The notes under the pieces are model-generated. The model had not been told where the DNA came from. It ran no database searches and saw nothing but the letters and a program-made list of their open reading frames with translations. A DNA stretch of 64,000 nt, from the NCBI RefSeq assembly GCF_027604915.1, contig NZ_JAJAQC010000003.1, positions 124,001 to 188,000 on the forward strand, given 5' to 3'. The position numbers were made by a program, and so were the translations under genes. Within the stretch, counting starts at the first letter, position 1. The number at the start of each line of letters is the position of its first letter. This stretch comes from Streptomonospora mangrovi (GTDB lineage Bacteria; Actinomycetota; Actinomycetes; Streptosporangiales; Streptosporangiaceae). Below, piece by piece: positions 26,873 to 34,986 of this stretch.

Positions 26873-27187
26873 GCGCGGCGCCGCGCGGGCGCCCCCGGCG
26901 TTTCGGACCCGGGAACTGGTCTTTTCGGCCGCGTCCTTAGGGCCGCCACCGGCCCCGGAGCGGCGGTTCGGTAAATGATCAATGCCCCTACCGGGGACTT
27001 CTCCCGGGACTGTTGACGCGGCTGAAGACTAGTGATGAAATCCGTTCACCGGGTGAGCCGAATGACCCGTGGATAACTGTGGCCGCCGTTCAGGACGTCC
27101 CTTCGTCACGATCCGACATCTTCCACTCCGAACGTTTCTGTTGTGTTTCCGCGCCTGCCCTTCGGCGCGCCTACAGAAAGTTGAGTA
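26873..27187. other. Promoter region of the halogenase cassette
   Basis: 315 bases without a gene, AT-richer toward the halogenase. TTGACG at 27013-27018 with TGAAAT 17 bases later is a weak promoter candidate. GC hairpin-forming sequence lies near 26985-27010 and could end transcription from the XRE gene. Confidence 0.4.
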
Positions 27188-28141
27188 ATGGGACACCCCA
27201 CCGACGAGAAAACGTTCTACCTCAGCCCCGAGGAAATCGACCAGTTTCACCGTGACGGCTACATCGGCCCGTTCGACCTCTACGAGAAGGAGGAGATGGA
27301 GGCCAACCTCCAGGCCCTCCGCCCCAAGCTGCTGAACACCAAGAAGGCCATCTACGGCGGCGGCAAGACGGTCTCGGGCACCACCAACCTGGCCAACTAC
27401 GACCGCCACCTGGACATCGACTTCCTGGCCGACCACATCACCCGGCCCGAGATCGTCGACCGCGTGTCCAGTCTGCTGGGTCCCAACACCCTGTGCTGGC
27501 GCACCGAATTCTTCCCCAAGTACCCCGGGGACGAAGGCACCGACTGGCACCAGGCCGACAACTTCTCCAACGTCGCCGGGTCCAAGCACCCGCAGATCGT
27601 GTGGCCCGAGGACGCGGAGTTCGGCGGCACCATCACGGTGTGGACGGCTTTCACCGAGGCGACCGTCGAAAACGGCTGCCTCCAGTTCATCCCGGGCTCG
27701 CACAAGTCGATGAACTACGACGAGTCCAAGGTCATGGAATACAATTCCGAGGCCATTAACAAAACCGAGAAGAACGGCGTCCGCCGCGGATTCTTCGGCT
27801 ACGACTACCGGCAGCTCCAGAAGGACCCCAACTGGAGCCCCGACGAGTCCAAGGCGGTCTCCCAGGTGATGCGCCAGGGCCAGTTCATCGTGTTCTGGTC
27901 GACGCTGATGCACGCCTCCCACCCGCACAGCGGCCTGACCGACCAGATGCGGCTGGGGTTCGCCGCCCGCTACCTGCCGACCCAGGTGCGCGTCTACCCC
28001 TACTCCACCGAGCTGGAGGAGTTCGGCGGCGAGGCGAGCCTGACCAAGTTCGGCAACGTGCTGACCTCCGGCGAGGACACCTTCGGCCACAACCGGTTCG
28101 TCGACCGCACCGTGACCGGGCACCCCTTCCGCACGCGCTGA
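27188..28141 (+). CDS. SyrB2-like Fe(II)/2-oxoglutarate-dependent amino-acid halogenase
   Basis: The 317-residue protein of the chlorinating-enzyme branch of the PhyH superfamily keeps SyrB2-type segments throughout: [64 protein letters not shown] and [14 protein letters not shown]. Iron ligands should be His121 and His242. The usual Asp/Glu ligand is replaced by Ala123 (HQA), which opens the site for chloride and is the defining halogenase feature. Arg261 should bind 2-oxoglutarate. Such enzymes chlorinate unactivated carbons of an aminoacyl group held on a carrier protein. The carrier is the next gene. Base composition is visibly less GC-rich than the neighbours. Confidence 0.93.
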   Translation: MGHPTDEKTFYLSPEEIDQFHRDGYIGPFDLYEKEEMEANLQALRPKLLNTKKAIYGGGKTVSGTTNLANYDRHLDIDFLADHITRPEIVDRVSSLLGPNTLCWRTEFFPKYPGDEGTDWHQADNFSNVAGSKHPQIVWPEDAEFGGTITVWTAFTEATVENGCLQFIPGSHKSMNYDESKVMEYNSEAINKTEKNGVRRGFFGYDYRQLQKDPNWSPDESKAVSQVMRQGQFIVFWSTLMHASHPHSGLTDQMRLGFAARYLPTQVRVYPYSTELEEFGGEASLTKFGNVLTSGEDTFGHNRFVDRTVTGHPFRTR

Positions 28142-28160
28142 CCTGGAAAGGACCGCAACC

Positions 28161-28424
28161 GTGTCGAACCGCACGCCGGCCGCTCCGCTCACCCAGGAGG
28201 GCCTGGAGGAGTGGGTGGTCTCCGCCTGCACCGGCCTCGGGCTGACCACCACGGACGCCGACTCCGACTTCTTCGAGGCCGGGGGCAACTCGCTGACCGC
28301 GATCCGGCTCATCTCCCAGGCCGAGGAGGCGTTCGGCGAGGACGTCCTCCCGCCGGAGGACCTGTTCGCCGAGAGCACCGTGCGCCAGATCGCCGCGACG
28401 ATCCTGCGCAACGCACGCGGCTGA
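28161..28424 (+). CDS. Stand-alone peptidyl/acyl carrier protein
   Basis: The 87-residue carrier domain has the phosphopantetheine site in GGNSL, with Ser44. DFFEAGGNSLTAIRLISQAE is the standard T-domain core, and ESTVRQIAATI helix 4. GTG start, 20 bases after the halogenase stop. It should carry the amino acid activated by the adenylation protein and present it to the halogenase and flavoprotein. This matches the roles of KtzC or CytC2. An external phosphopantetheinyl transferase is needed; none lies in the window. Confidence 0.92.
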   Translation: MSNRTPAAPLTQEGLEEWVVSACTGLGLTTTDADSDFFEAGGNSLTAIRLISQAEEAFGEDVLPPEDLFAESTVRQIAATILRNARG

Positions 28425-28434
28425 GAGCGCGGCC

Positions 28435-29199
28435 GTGCGGCTCGACAGCGACACCTGGCTGCCCCTGATCCGGCCCGCCTCGGAGCCCCGCCGCCTGCGT
28501 CTGGTGTGCTTCCCCTACGCCGGCGGCAGCCCCGACCTGTTCCGCACCTGGGCCGCGCCCCTCGACCCCGGTACGGAACTGCTCGCTGTCCGGCTGCCCG
28601 GCCGCGGCCCGCGGCTGCGGGAGCCGCTCTACGACGACTGGGGGCCCCTGGTCGCTGACACCTGCGGGGCGCTCGCGGCCGCGGGCGTGCTCGCCGAACC
28701 CCACGCCTTCTTCGGGCACAGCTTCGGCGCCCGGCTGGCCTACGAGGTCGCCCGGCGGGCGGCCGCGGACCACCCCGGCATGACCCGCCGGGTGTTCGTG
28801 TCGGGCTGCCGCAGCCCCGACCACCCCCAGCACCTGCCCTACCTGCACACCCTTCCCCACGACACCTACCTGGACTCGGTCCGCGCCATGGGCGGCCTGC
28901 CCGCCGAGCTGCTGGCGAACCGGGCCATGCTGCGCCTGTTCGTGCCCACCATGCGCGGCGACATGCGGCTCGCCGAGCTGTGGGGCGACATGCACGGCGG
29001 ATCGCCCTCGACCGTGCCGATCACCGCCATGTACGGCCGGGACGACCCGGTCGACGGGCGCGCGGCCACCCTCGGCTGGCCGCGCTACGGAGGGCCGGGC
29101 TCGGAGCTGCTGGAGATGCCCGGCGGCCACTTCTTTCTGGACACCCACCGGGAGCTTGTCGTGAAGACCGTGAACGCGAGGCTGGTGAACGACGGATGA
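28435..29199 (+). CDS. Type II thioesterase
   Basis: The 254-residue alpha/beta hydrolase of the GrsT/RifR class has nucleophile Ser96 in GHSFG, catalytic His232 in PGGHFFL and an Asp around 203-204 (GRDDPVDG). VCFPYAGGSPDLFRTWA and LPGRGPRLREP are the usual family start motifs. In free-standing halogenation cassettes such as CytC1-C4 a thioesterase releases the modified amino acid from its carrier. Editing of misprimed carriers is the alternative. GTG start, ten bases after the carrier gene; stop overlaps the next start. Confidence 0.9.
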   Translation: MRLDSDTWLPLIRPASEPRRLRLVCFPYAGGSPDLFRTWAAPLDPGTELLAVRLPGRGPRLREPLYDDWGPLVADTCGALAAAGVLAEPHAFFGHSFGARLAYEVARRAAADHPGMTRRVFVSGCRSPDHPQHLPYLHTLPHDTYLDSVRAMGGLPAELLANRAMLRLFVPTMRGDMRLAELWGDMHGGSPSTVPITAMYGRDDPVDGRAATLGWPRYGGPGSELLEMPGGHFFLDTHRELVVKTVNARLVNDG

Positions 29200-30854
29200 C
29201 CGGCGCGGGGGACCACCCGGGCGCTATCGGCGCCACCGAGGCCGCCCTCGCGGCGCACCGCGCGCTCAACGGCGCGGCCGAGGACCCCTATCCCGAGCGC
29301 GGCGTGGCCGACCTGTTCGAGGAGCGGGCCGCCCGCAGGCCGGACGCCACCGCGCTCGTCCACCGCGGGCGGCCGATGACGTACGCGCAGTTGAACGAGC
29401 GCGCCGACGCGCTGGCCGCGGCGCTGGGGGCTGCCGGCGTCGCGCCGGGCGACGTCGTCACCGTCGTGCTGCCCCGCTGCCCCGACCTGGTCGTGGCGCT
29501 GCTGGCCGTCCTCAAGTGCGGCGCGGTCTACCTGCCGGTGGACACCGCCTGGCCCGACGAGCGCCTGCGCACCCTGCTGGACACCGCCGCCTCGCGGCTG
29601 GCCGTGGCCCGGGAGGCCGATGCGCCCGCGCTGGCCGCGCGGCTGCCCGGGCGGCGGGTGCTGCCGGTGGAGTCGGCGCCGCCCCCCGGCGCGCCGGCGC
29701 CGGCCTACCGCGCCGGCCCCGACGACCTCGCCTACATCAACTTCACCTCCGGCTCCACGGGCCGGCCCAAGGGCGTGCCCGTGCGCCACCGCGGCATCGT
29801 GCGGCTGGTGCACCGCGCCCGCTACGCCCGCCTGGACACCGACACCGTGCTGGTGCAGATGGCGCCGGTGACCTTCGACGCCGCGACCTTCGAGATCTGG
29901 GGCGCGCTGCTCAACGGCGGCACGGTGGTGCTCTACCCCTCGCCGTTCGTCCGCCTGCGCGAGCTGCGCCAGGTGCTGGCCGACCACGGGGTGACCGTGC
30001 TGTTCCTGACCACCGCGCTGTTCAACACCGTGGTCGACGAGGCCCCCGACACCCTGGCCGGGCTGCGCACCGTGCTCACCGGCGGCGAGGCGCACTCGCT
30101 GCCGCACATGGCGCAGGCGCTGCGGCACTACGGCACCGACCGGATCGTCAGCGTGTACGGCCCCACGGAGTGCACCACCTTCGCCACCTACCACCCGGTG
30201 CGCGAACTGCACCCCGAGGAGCCCAGCCTGCCGATCGGCCGGCCCATCCAGCACACCCGCGCCTACCTGGTGGAGGACGGGCGGCTGTGCGAGCCCGGGG
30301 AGTCCGGCGAGGTGCTGCTGGCCGGGCCCGGGCTGTCGCCCGGCTACCTCGGACTGCCCGACGTCAACGCCCGCCAGTTCGCCGACCTGGAGATCGGCGG
30401 GGTCCGCGAGCGGGTGTACCGCACCGGCGACCGGGCGCTGCTGTCGCCGCGCGGGCACCTGGTGTTCCAGGGCCGCACCGACGACCAGGTGAAGGTCAAC
30501 GGCTTCCGCATCGAACTCGGCGAGATCGCCCACCACCTCCAGACCCAGCCCGAGGTGCGGCGCTGCTACGTCACCACCCGGCCCACCGGCCAGGGCGGCC
30601 TGGAACTGGTGGGGTTCGTGGTCCCCGCCGCCGCCGGCTGCGACCCGGCGGCGGTGCGGGAGCGGCTGCGCGCGGTGCTGCCGGCCTACATGGTCCCGGC
30701 GGTGATCGGGGTCCGCGCCGAGCTGCCGCTGACCACCACCGGCAAGGTCGACCGGGCTGCGCTGCTGGCCTCGCTGGAGGAGCGGGCCGCGCCGGACGCG
30801 CGGGCACCGCGCGCGGCGGCCTCGCAGGGGCCGGCCTCGGGGGCGGCCACGTGA
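29196..30854 (+). CDS. Stand-alone NRPS adenylation domain (aliphatic amino acid)
   Basis: The 552-residue adenylation protein has core A3 (NFTSGSTGRPKG, about 182-193), A4 (TFDAATFEIWGALLNGG), A5 (YGPTECTT), A7 (YRTGDRA), A8 (GRTDDQVKVNGFRIELGEI) and A10 with Lys517 (TTTGKVDR). It ends after A10 with no carrier or condensation domain. My hand alignment to GrsA positions gives the code D-A-F-F-L-G-V-T-F-K, which is in the Ile/Val/Leu type. It therefore probably adenylates an aliphatic amino acid and loads it on the carrier two genes upstream, as KtzB does with isoleucine. A short Ala-rich tail is non-conserved. Confidence 0.9.
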   Translation: MTGAGDHPGAIGATEAALAAHRALNGAAEDPYPERGVADLFEERAARRPDATALVHRGRPMTYAQLNERADALAAALGAAGVAPGDVVTVVLPRCPDLVVALLAVLKCGAVYLPVDTAWPDERLRTLLDTAASRLAVAREADAPALAARLPGRRVLPVESAPPPGAPAPAYRAGPDDLAYINFTSGSTGRPKGVPVRHRGIVRLVHRARYARLDTDTVLVQMAPVTFDAATFEIWGALLNGGTVVLYPSPFVRLRELRQVLADHGVTVLFLTTALFNTVVDEAPDTLAGLRTVLTGGEAHSLPHMAQALRHYGTDRIVSVYGPTECTTFATYHPVRELHPEEPSLPIGRPIQHTRAYLVEDGRLCEPGESGEVLLAGPGLSPGYLGLPDVNARQFADLEIGGVRERVYRTGDRALLSPRGHLVFQGRTDDQVKVNGFRIELGEIAHHLQTQPEVRRCYVTTRPTGQGGLELVGFVVPAAAGCDPAAVRERLRAVLPAYMVPAVIGVRAELPLTTTGKVDRAALLASLEERAAPDARAPRAAASQGPASGAAT

Positions 30855-32068
30855 GGGCGGCCGTTGCGGGCGCGACCCTGCCCGACCACCAGCCCTCCTG
30901 GGAGTTCCCCTTCTACGACAGCGGCCACGACGAGTTCCGCGCCCGGGTGCGGGCGCGGCTGGCCGACGCGGTGCTGCCCGGCGCCGACGACTGGGAGCGG
31001 CAGGGCTTCATCGGCGCGGCGGGCTGGCGCGCGCTGGGCGCGGCCGGGCTGCTGGGCGAGCCCCACGACGGCCCGGGGTTCCTGCGCAGCGCGGTGCTGC
31101 TGGAGGAACTGGGGGCCACCGGCTACGCCGGGGTCCGCTCCGCGGTGGGCGTGCACGCCTACATGGCGGCGTCCTACCTGCTGCTGTTCGGGTCCGAGGC
31201 CCAGCGGGCCGCCTGGCTGCCCGCCGCCCGGCGCGGCGAGCGCGTGACCGCGCTGGCCATCACCGAGCACCAGGCCGGCTCCGACCTGAGCGACCTGCGC
31301 ACCGTGGCCGTGCCGCGCCCGGAGGGCGGCTTCCGGCTGGACGGGCACAAGTGCTACATCGCCAACGGCACCCGGGCCGGCCTGCTGGTCGTGCTGGCCC
31401 GCACGGGCGCCCCGCGCGAGGCGCCCGACCCCCCGCGCCGGGCGCCGGGCGGCGGCAACGGGCTGGCGGGGGCGAGCCTGCTGCTGGTCGACGCCGACGC
31501 CCCGGGGGTGGTGCGCCGTCCCCAGCCCATGTCGGGGTACCGCTCCGCCGACGTCGCCGAGATCGTCTTCGATGGGGTGGACCTGCCGGCCGACGCGCTG
31601 CTGGGCCGCCCCGGGCGGGCGCTGCTGCAACTCATGCGCGCGCTGGACTTCGAGCGGCTGGTGGCCGGGCTGCTGGCCGTCGGCGGCGTCCGCCACACGC
31701 TGGAGCTGCTGGGCGCCCACCTGGCCGCCCGCCGGATGCGCGGCGGCCCGCTGGGCGCGCGGCAGGCCGTCCGCCACCAGGTCGCCGACCTGCTGGCGGA
31801 GTACGACACCGTGCGCCGCTACGCCCACCACGCGGCGTGGCTGCACTCCCAGGGGCGGCTGGACACCCGGACCGCCTCGGTGGTCAAGCTGCGCGCCACC
31901 GAACTGGCGGTGGGCGCGGCCCAGACCTGCGCGCGGCTCCACGGCGCCCAGGGCTACCTGGAGGACTCGGCGGTGGCGCGGGTGCACCGCGACGCGCTCG
32001 CCGGGACGATCGCCGCCGGCGCCAGCGAGCTGCTGCGCGACCTCATCGCCGAGGCGCCCGCCACATGA
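30851..32068 (+). CDS. Acyl-CoA dehydrogenase-like flavoprotein (KtzA-like)
   Basis: The GTG start overlaps the adenylation stop, giving 405 residues. The acyl-CoA dehydrogenase fold is complete: N-terminal helices, LAITEHQAGSD (FAD/substrate strand, about residue 135), YIANGTRAGLLVV in the beta domain, and a C-terminal helical domain with RLHGAQGYLEDSAVARVHRD. At the MCAD catalytic-Glu position the motif is IAAGASE (Ala389) instead of IYEGTSE. A Glu in LDFERLV (Glu268) occupies the isovaleryl-CoA-dehydrogenase-type position. Beside a halogenase and a free carrier, such a flavoprotein (KtzA) is known to close a cyclopropane by displacing chloride. Desaturation is the alternative. Confidence 0.85.
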   Translation: MRAAVAGATLPDHQPSWEFPFYDSGHDEFRARVRARLADAVLPGADDWERQGFIGAAGWRALGAAGLLGEPHDGPGFLRSAVLLEELGATGYAGVRSAVGVHAYMAASYLLLFGSEAQRAAWLPAARRGERVTALAITEHQAGSDLSDLRTVAVPRPEGGFRLDGHKCYIANGTRAGLLVVLARTGAPREAPDPPRRAPGGGNGLAGASLLLVDADAPGVVRRPQPMSGYRSADVAEIVFDGVDLPADALLGRPGRALLQLMRALDFERLVAGLLAVGGVRHTLELLGAHLAARRMRGGPLGARQAVRHQVADLLAEYDTVRRYAHHAAWLHSQGRLDTRTASVVKLRATELAVGAAQTCARLHGAQGYLEDSAVARVHRDALAGTIAAGASELLRDLIAEAPAT

Positions 32069-33603
32069 CCGCCACGAGTCCACCCGAACAGCCCGAGTCG
32101 ACGTCGGGACCGCACCGGCAGCCGGTGCCGGCGGCGCCCGTACCCCCGCCCGGCCGGCCGGACGACCCGTCGGCCGGGCGGCGGCCGGTCCGCCGCTGGG
32201 TACTGGCCGCCGGCCTGACCGGGACCGTGCCGCTGGTCGCGATCGTCGCGGCCGCGGTGGTGGCCGCCAGCCTGCCCTCGGGGGCGGCCCAGGGGCCCAC
32301 CGAGGGCGGCGGGTTCCTGGAACTGGGCGCCACCGGGCACTTCTTCCTGGCCGCGGCGGCGGTGCTGGCGGCCGCCCGGCTCGGGGGAGCGGTGGCCCAG
32401 CGGATCGGCCAGCCGCGCGTGGTCGGCGAGATCTGCGCGGGCCTGGCGCTGGGGCCCTCGTTGCTGGGCCGGGTGGCGCCGGACGCCATGGCTTGGCTCT
32501 TCCCGCCCGCCGTGCTGGCGCCCATCGACGGGCTGGCGCAGTTCGGCCTGGTGCTGTTCATGTTCGGGGTGGGCCGCGAACTCGCGGGGATGCGGCTGCG
32601 CGGTGCGACGGGCCGGGCGCTGCTGGTCAGCCAGGCGTCGATGGCGGTGCCCTTCGCGCTGGGCGCGCTGGCGGCCGTCCCCATGGCCGCCGGGTTCGCC
32701 GGCCCCAACGGCGGCGGTACGGCGTTCGTGCTGTTCATGGGCTGCGCGCTGAGCATCACCGCGTTCCCGGTGCTGGCGCGGATGCTGTCGGACCTGCGGC
32801 TGACCCGCACCGAGGTCGGCGGTCTGAGCCTGTTCGCGGCCGCCGTGGGCGACGGCGCGAGCTGGCTGGTGCTGGCGGCGGTGCTGGCCGCGGCCGCCGG
32901 GTCGGCGCCCACCGTGGTCATGGTCAACGCCCTGGCCACGGTGCTGGTGGTGGCGCTGTTCCTGGGTCCGGTCAAGCGGCTGCTGAGCCGCTGGGCGGCG
33001 CGTGCCGGGGGCGGCGGCGCGGGCGAGCCGCTGGTGCTGGTGGTGGGGGTGGCCGCGGCGGCGGCGCTGACCGCCGCGCTGGGCGTGCACCAGTTGATCG
33101 GCGCGATGCTGGTGGGCCTGGCCTGGCCCGGCGGCACCGCCCAGAGCGGGTCGGGCGCGGTGGGCCGGTTCATCCGGGTCGCCGACCAGTTGACCGGCAC
33201 CGCGCGCAACGTGCTGCTGCCGTTCTTCTTCTTCGGGTTCGGGCTCACCGCCGACCTGGGCGCGCTGGACTGGTCGGGGCCGGCGCTGCCGGCGTTCCTG
33301 GCGCTGCTGGCCCTGGCCGTGGCCGGCAAGGTCGTCGGCCCGGGTGTCTGCGCCTGGCTGCTGGGCATGGCGCCGCGCTCGGCGCTGATCCTGGGCGCGC
33401 TGCTCAACGCGCGCGGCCTGACCGAGCTGATCGTGATCCAGATCGGCTACGACGCCGGGATCATCGACGCCGGGATGGCCGCCGTGCTCACCCTGGTCGC
33501 CCTGTGCACCACGATGATGACCGGTCCGCTGCTGCGGCTGCTGCGCGCCGAGCCCGAGAAGCCGGCCGCCCCCGACCGGGAGCCCGCCGAAGCCGGCCGC
33601 TGA
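32065..33603 (+). CDS. Cation:proton antiporter, KefB/CPA2 type
   Basis: The ATG overlaps the flavoprotein stop. The 512-residue membrane protein has a Pro-rich cytoplasmic leader of about 45 residues and then around twelve transmembrane helices. QPRVVGEICAGLALGPSLLG is the typical CPA2 start, with ITAFPVLARML and AAVGDGASWLVL (Asp of the transport site) in the core. The soluble TrkA-N domain of KefB is absent. Overlap makes it part of the halogenase operon. CPA2 proteins of this form are found in antibiotic clusters as self-resistance or export functions, so it may protect against, or export, the product (inference). Confidence 0.85.
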   Translation: MTATSPPEQPESTSGPHRQPVPAAPVPPPGRPDDPSAGRRPVRRWVLAAGLTGTVPLVAIVAAAVVAASLPSGAAQGPTEGGGFLELGATGHFFLAAAAVLAAARLGGAVAQRIGQPRVVGEICAGLALGPSLLGRVAPDAMAWLFPPAVLAPIDGLAQFGLVLFMFGVGRELAGMRLRGATGRALLVSQASMAVPFALGALAAVPMAAGFAGPNGGGTAFVLFMGCALSITAFPVLARMLSDLRLTRTEVGGLSLFAAAVGDGASWLVLAAVLAAAAGSAPTVVMVNALATVLVVALFLGPVKRLLSRWAARAGGGGAGEPLVLVVGVAAAAALTAALGVHQLIGAMLVGLAWPGGTAQSGSGAVGRFIRVADQLTGTARNVLLPFFFFGFGLTADLGALDWSGPALPAFLALLALAVAGKVVGPGVCAWLLGMAPRSALILGALLNARGLTELIVIQIGYDAGIIDAGMAAVLTLVALCTTMMTGPLLRLLRAEPEKPAAPDREPAEAGR

Positions 33604-33608
33604 CACCG

Positions 33609-33645
33609 GCGGGCCGGGCCGGCGGGCACCGCCGGTCCGGCCCGC
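33609..33645 (+). terminator. Terminator of the halogenase operon
   Basis: There is a 17-pair stem (GCGGGCCGG with CCGGCCCGC as the outer part, one G-T pair) and a 3-base loop, six bases after the antiporter stop. Confidence 0.8.
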
Positions 33646-33761
33646 CGCGCCCGCTTCGCGGCTGTTGCGAGCCTGCCCCGGGGTCGCCCCGTGGCCGCCG
33701 CGAGCCGTTCCGGGGCCGCTTTCGCGCGTGCGGTGCGGCCACCTGCGCGTTCCGAAATCCC

Positions 33762-33803
33762 TTGCCACAGGCGGCTTCCGGACATAATATCTGCCTGCGC
33801 AGA
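33762..33803 (+). promoter_or_regulatory. Promoter plus palindromic operator before cupin gene
   Basis: TTGCCA (33762-33767), 17 bases, TAATAT (33785-33790). TCTGC-CTGC-GCAGA (33790-33803) abuts the -10, over the expected transcription start, which suits a repressor. The MarR protein encoded close by is a possible ligand-responsive repressor. Confidence 0.55.
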
Positions 33804-33832
33804 CAAATTTATTATCCCGTGGAGGGATCCGC

Positions 33833-34336
33833 ATGCAGACCGACGAGACCGTGGACAGCCCGTTCGGCGTGCCCATCGTGGTACGGCCCGACGAGGTGGA
33901 GCGCCACGACTACTACGCCACCGGGTTCGACGTCATCCTCCGGGCCGAGGCCACCGGCGGGCGGTACTTCATGATCCGCGAGCGCGACATGAAGCCCGAG
34001 GACGCGCCGCCCTTCCACCTGCACACCCGCGAGGACGAGGTCTGGATCGTCAACAGCGGGCGGTTCCGCTTCTGGATCGGCGGGGACTCCCTGGCGACGG
34101 CGGCCGTCCACGACGTCGGCCCGGGGGCCGTGGTCTACGGCCCGCGCGACGTCGCCCACTCCTTCCAGCCCCTCGACGGAACCGGCGACGTCACCATCCT
34201 GCTGAGCCCGGCCGACAGCCAGGGCTACTTCCTGGGGGTCGGCGCGGCCGAGGAGCGCGAGGACTTCGCGAACCTGGACCGCCTGGCGGCCGTCGGCGTG
34301 CGGGTGCTCGACCGCGCGCCGGTCAACGGCGCGTGA
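33833..34336 (+). CDS. Cupin-domain protein
   Basis: The 167-residue single-cupin protein has HLHTREDEVWIVNSGRFRFW (first motif, with HxH and Glu) and PRDVAHSFQPL (second motif), so metal binding is likely. GTGGAGGG precedes the ATG. The family is broad (dioxygenases, isomerases, lyases), and quercetinase-like or ectoine-synthase-like roles cannot be separated. It has its own promoter and terminators on both sides, so it is transcribed apart from the halogenase operon. Confidence 0.8.
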   Translation: MQTDETVDSPFGVPIVVRPDEVERHDYYATGFDVILRAEATGGRYFMIRERDMKPEDAPPFHLHTREDEVWIVNSGRFRFWIGGDSLATAAVHDVGPGAVVYGPRDVAHSFQPLDGTGDVTILLSPADSQGYFLGVGAAEEREDFANLDRLAAVGVRVLDRAPVNGA

Positions 34337-34340
34337 GGCC

Positions 34341-34377
34341 CGCGCGGCCCGCCCCCGCCACCGGGGCGGGCCGCGCG
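34341..34377. terminator. Bidirectional terminator, cupin/MarR
   Basis: There is a perfect 15-bp stem (CGCGCGGCCCGCCCC and complement) with a 7-base loop between convergent genes. Confidence 0.78.
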
Positions 34378-34405
34378 CGCCCTCGGCCCCGGCGGGGCGG
34401 TGCCG

Positions 34406-34897
34406 CTAGGAGGCGGAGGCCGCCCCGCTGCCGTGCGCGGGAGCGGGGGCGGAGTCGTCCTCGGGGGCCAGCAGCGCCCACACCTCGGCGAGGCCGCGCA
34501 GGTGGCGGTCCTCCAGTCGGCTGAAGAAGAGTTCGCGCAGGTCGGCGTGGTGCTGCCGGCGGGCGCGGCGGATCAGCGCCCGCCCCTCGCGGGTCAGCGT
34601 GACCTCGAACCCGCGCCCGTCGGCGGCCGAGCGCCGCCGCTCGATCAGCCCCCGGTTCTGGAGGCGGTCGGCCAGCCGGGTGAACCCGCCGCTGGACATC
34701 AGGTGCCGCTCGGCCAGGACGGACATGCGCATGCCGCCGGGGCCGGCCTCGTGCAGCAGGGTCAGCACGCTGTACTCGGCCATGCTCACGTTCAGCGGGG
34801 CCAGCCCCTCGGCCAGCGCGCGCCAGAGCCGGTCGTGGGTCACCAGGAACCCCGCCCACGCCGCCTGCTCCAGGTCTGTCAGGCCCTCGCTCGCCAT
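34406..34897 (-). CDS. MarR family transcriptional regulator
   Basis: The 163-residue winged-helix protein has the MarR core SMAEYSVLTLLHEAGPGGMRM, LAERHLMSSGGFTRLADRL (recognition helix) and RRSAADGRGFEVTLTREG (wing with the conserved DGRG). It acts as a dimer on palindromic DNA. It lies 89 bases downstream of the SDR gene on the same strand and may be co-transcribed with it. It may control the SDR gene and possibly the palindrome before the cupin gene. The ligand is unknown. Confidence 0.9.
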   Translation of the reverse strand: MASEGLTDLEQAAWAGFLVTHDRLWRALAEGLAPLNVSMAEYSVLTLLHEAGPGGMRMSVLAERHLMSSGGFTRLADRLQNRGLIERRRSAADGRGFEVTLTREGRALIRRARRQHHADLRELFFSRLEDRHLRGLAEVWALLAPEDDSAPAPAHGSGAASAS

Positions 34898-34986
34898 GGC
34901 GGCACGGTATCCCCCCGGCCGCCCGGCGGCCAACTCGCGCCCGCCGCCCGCGCGGACCGGCCGGGGGCCGGGAGTCGGGGGCTGCG

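Noticed and set aside
27188-28141. Annotation as generic phytanoyl-CoA dioxygenase
   Set aside because: The Ala in HQA and the end-to-end SyrB2-type motifs make a halogenase far more likely than a hydroxylase.
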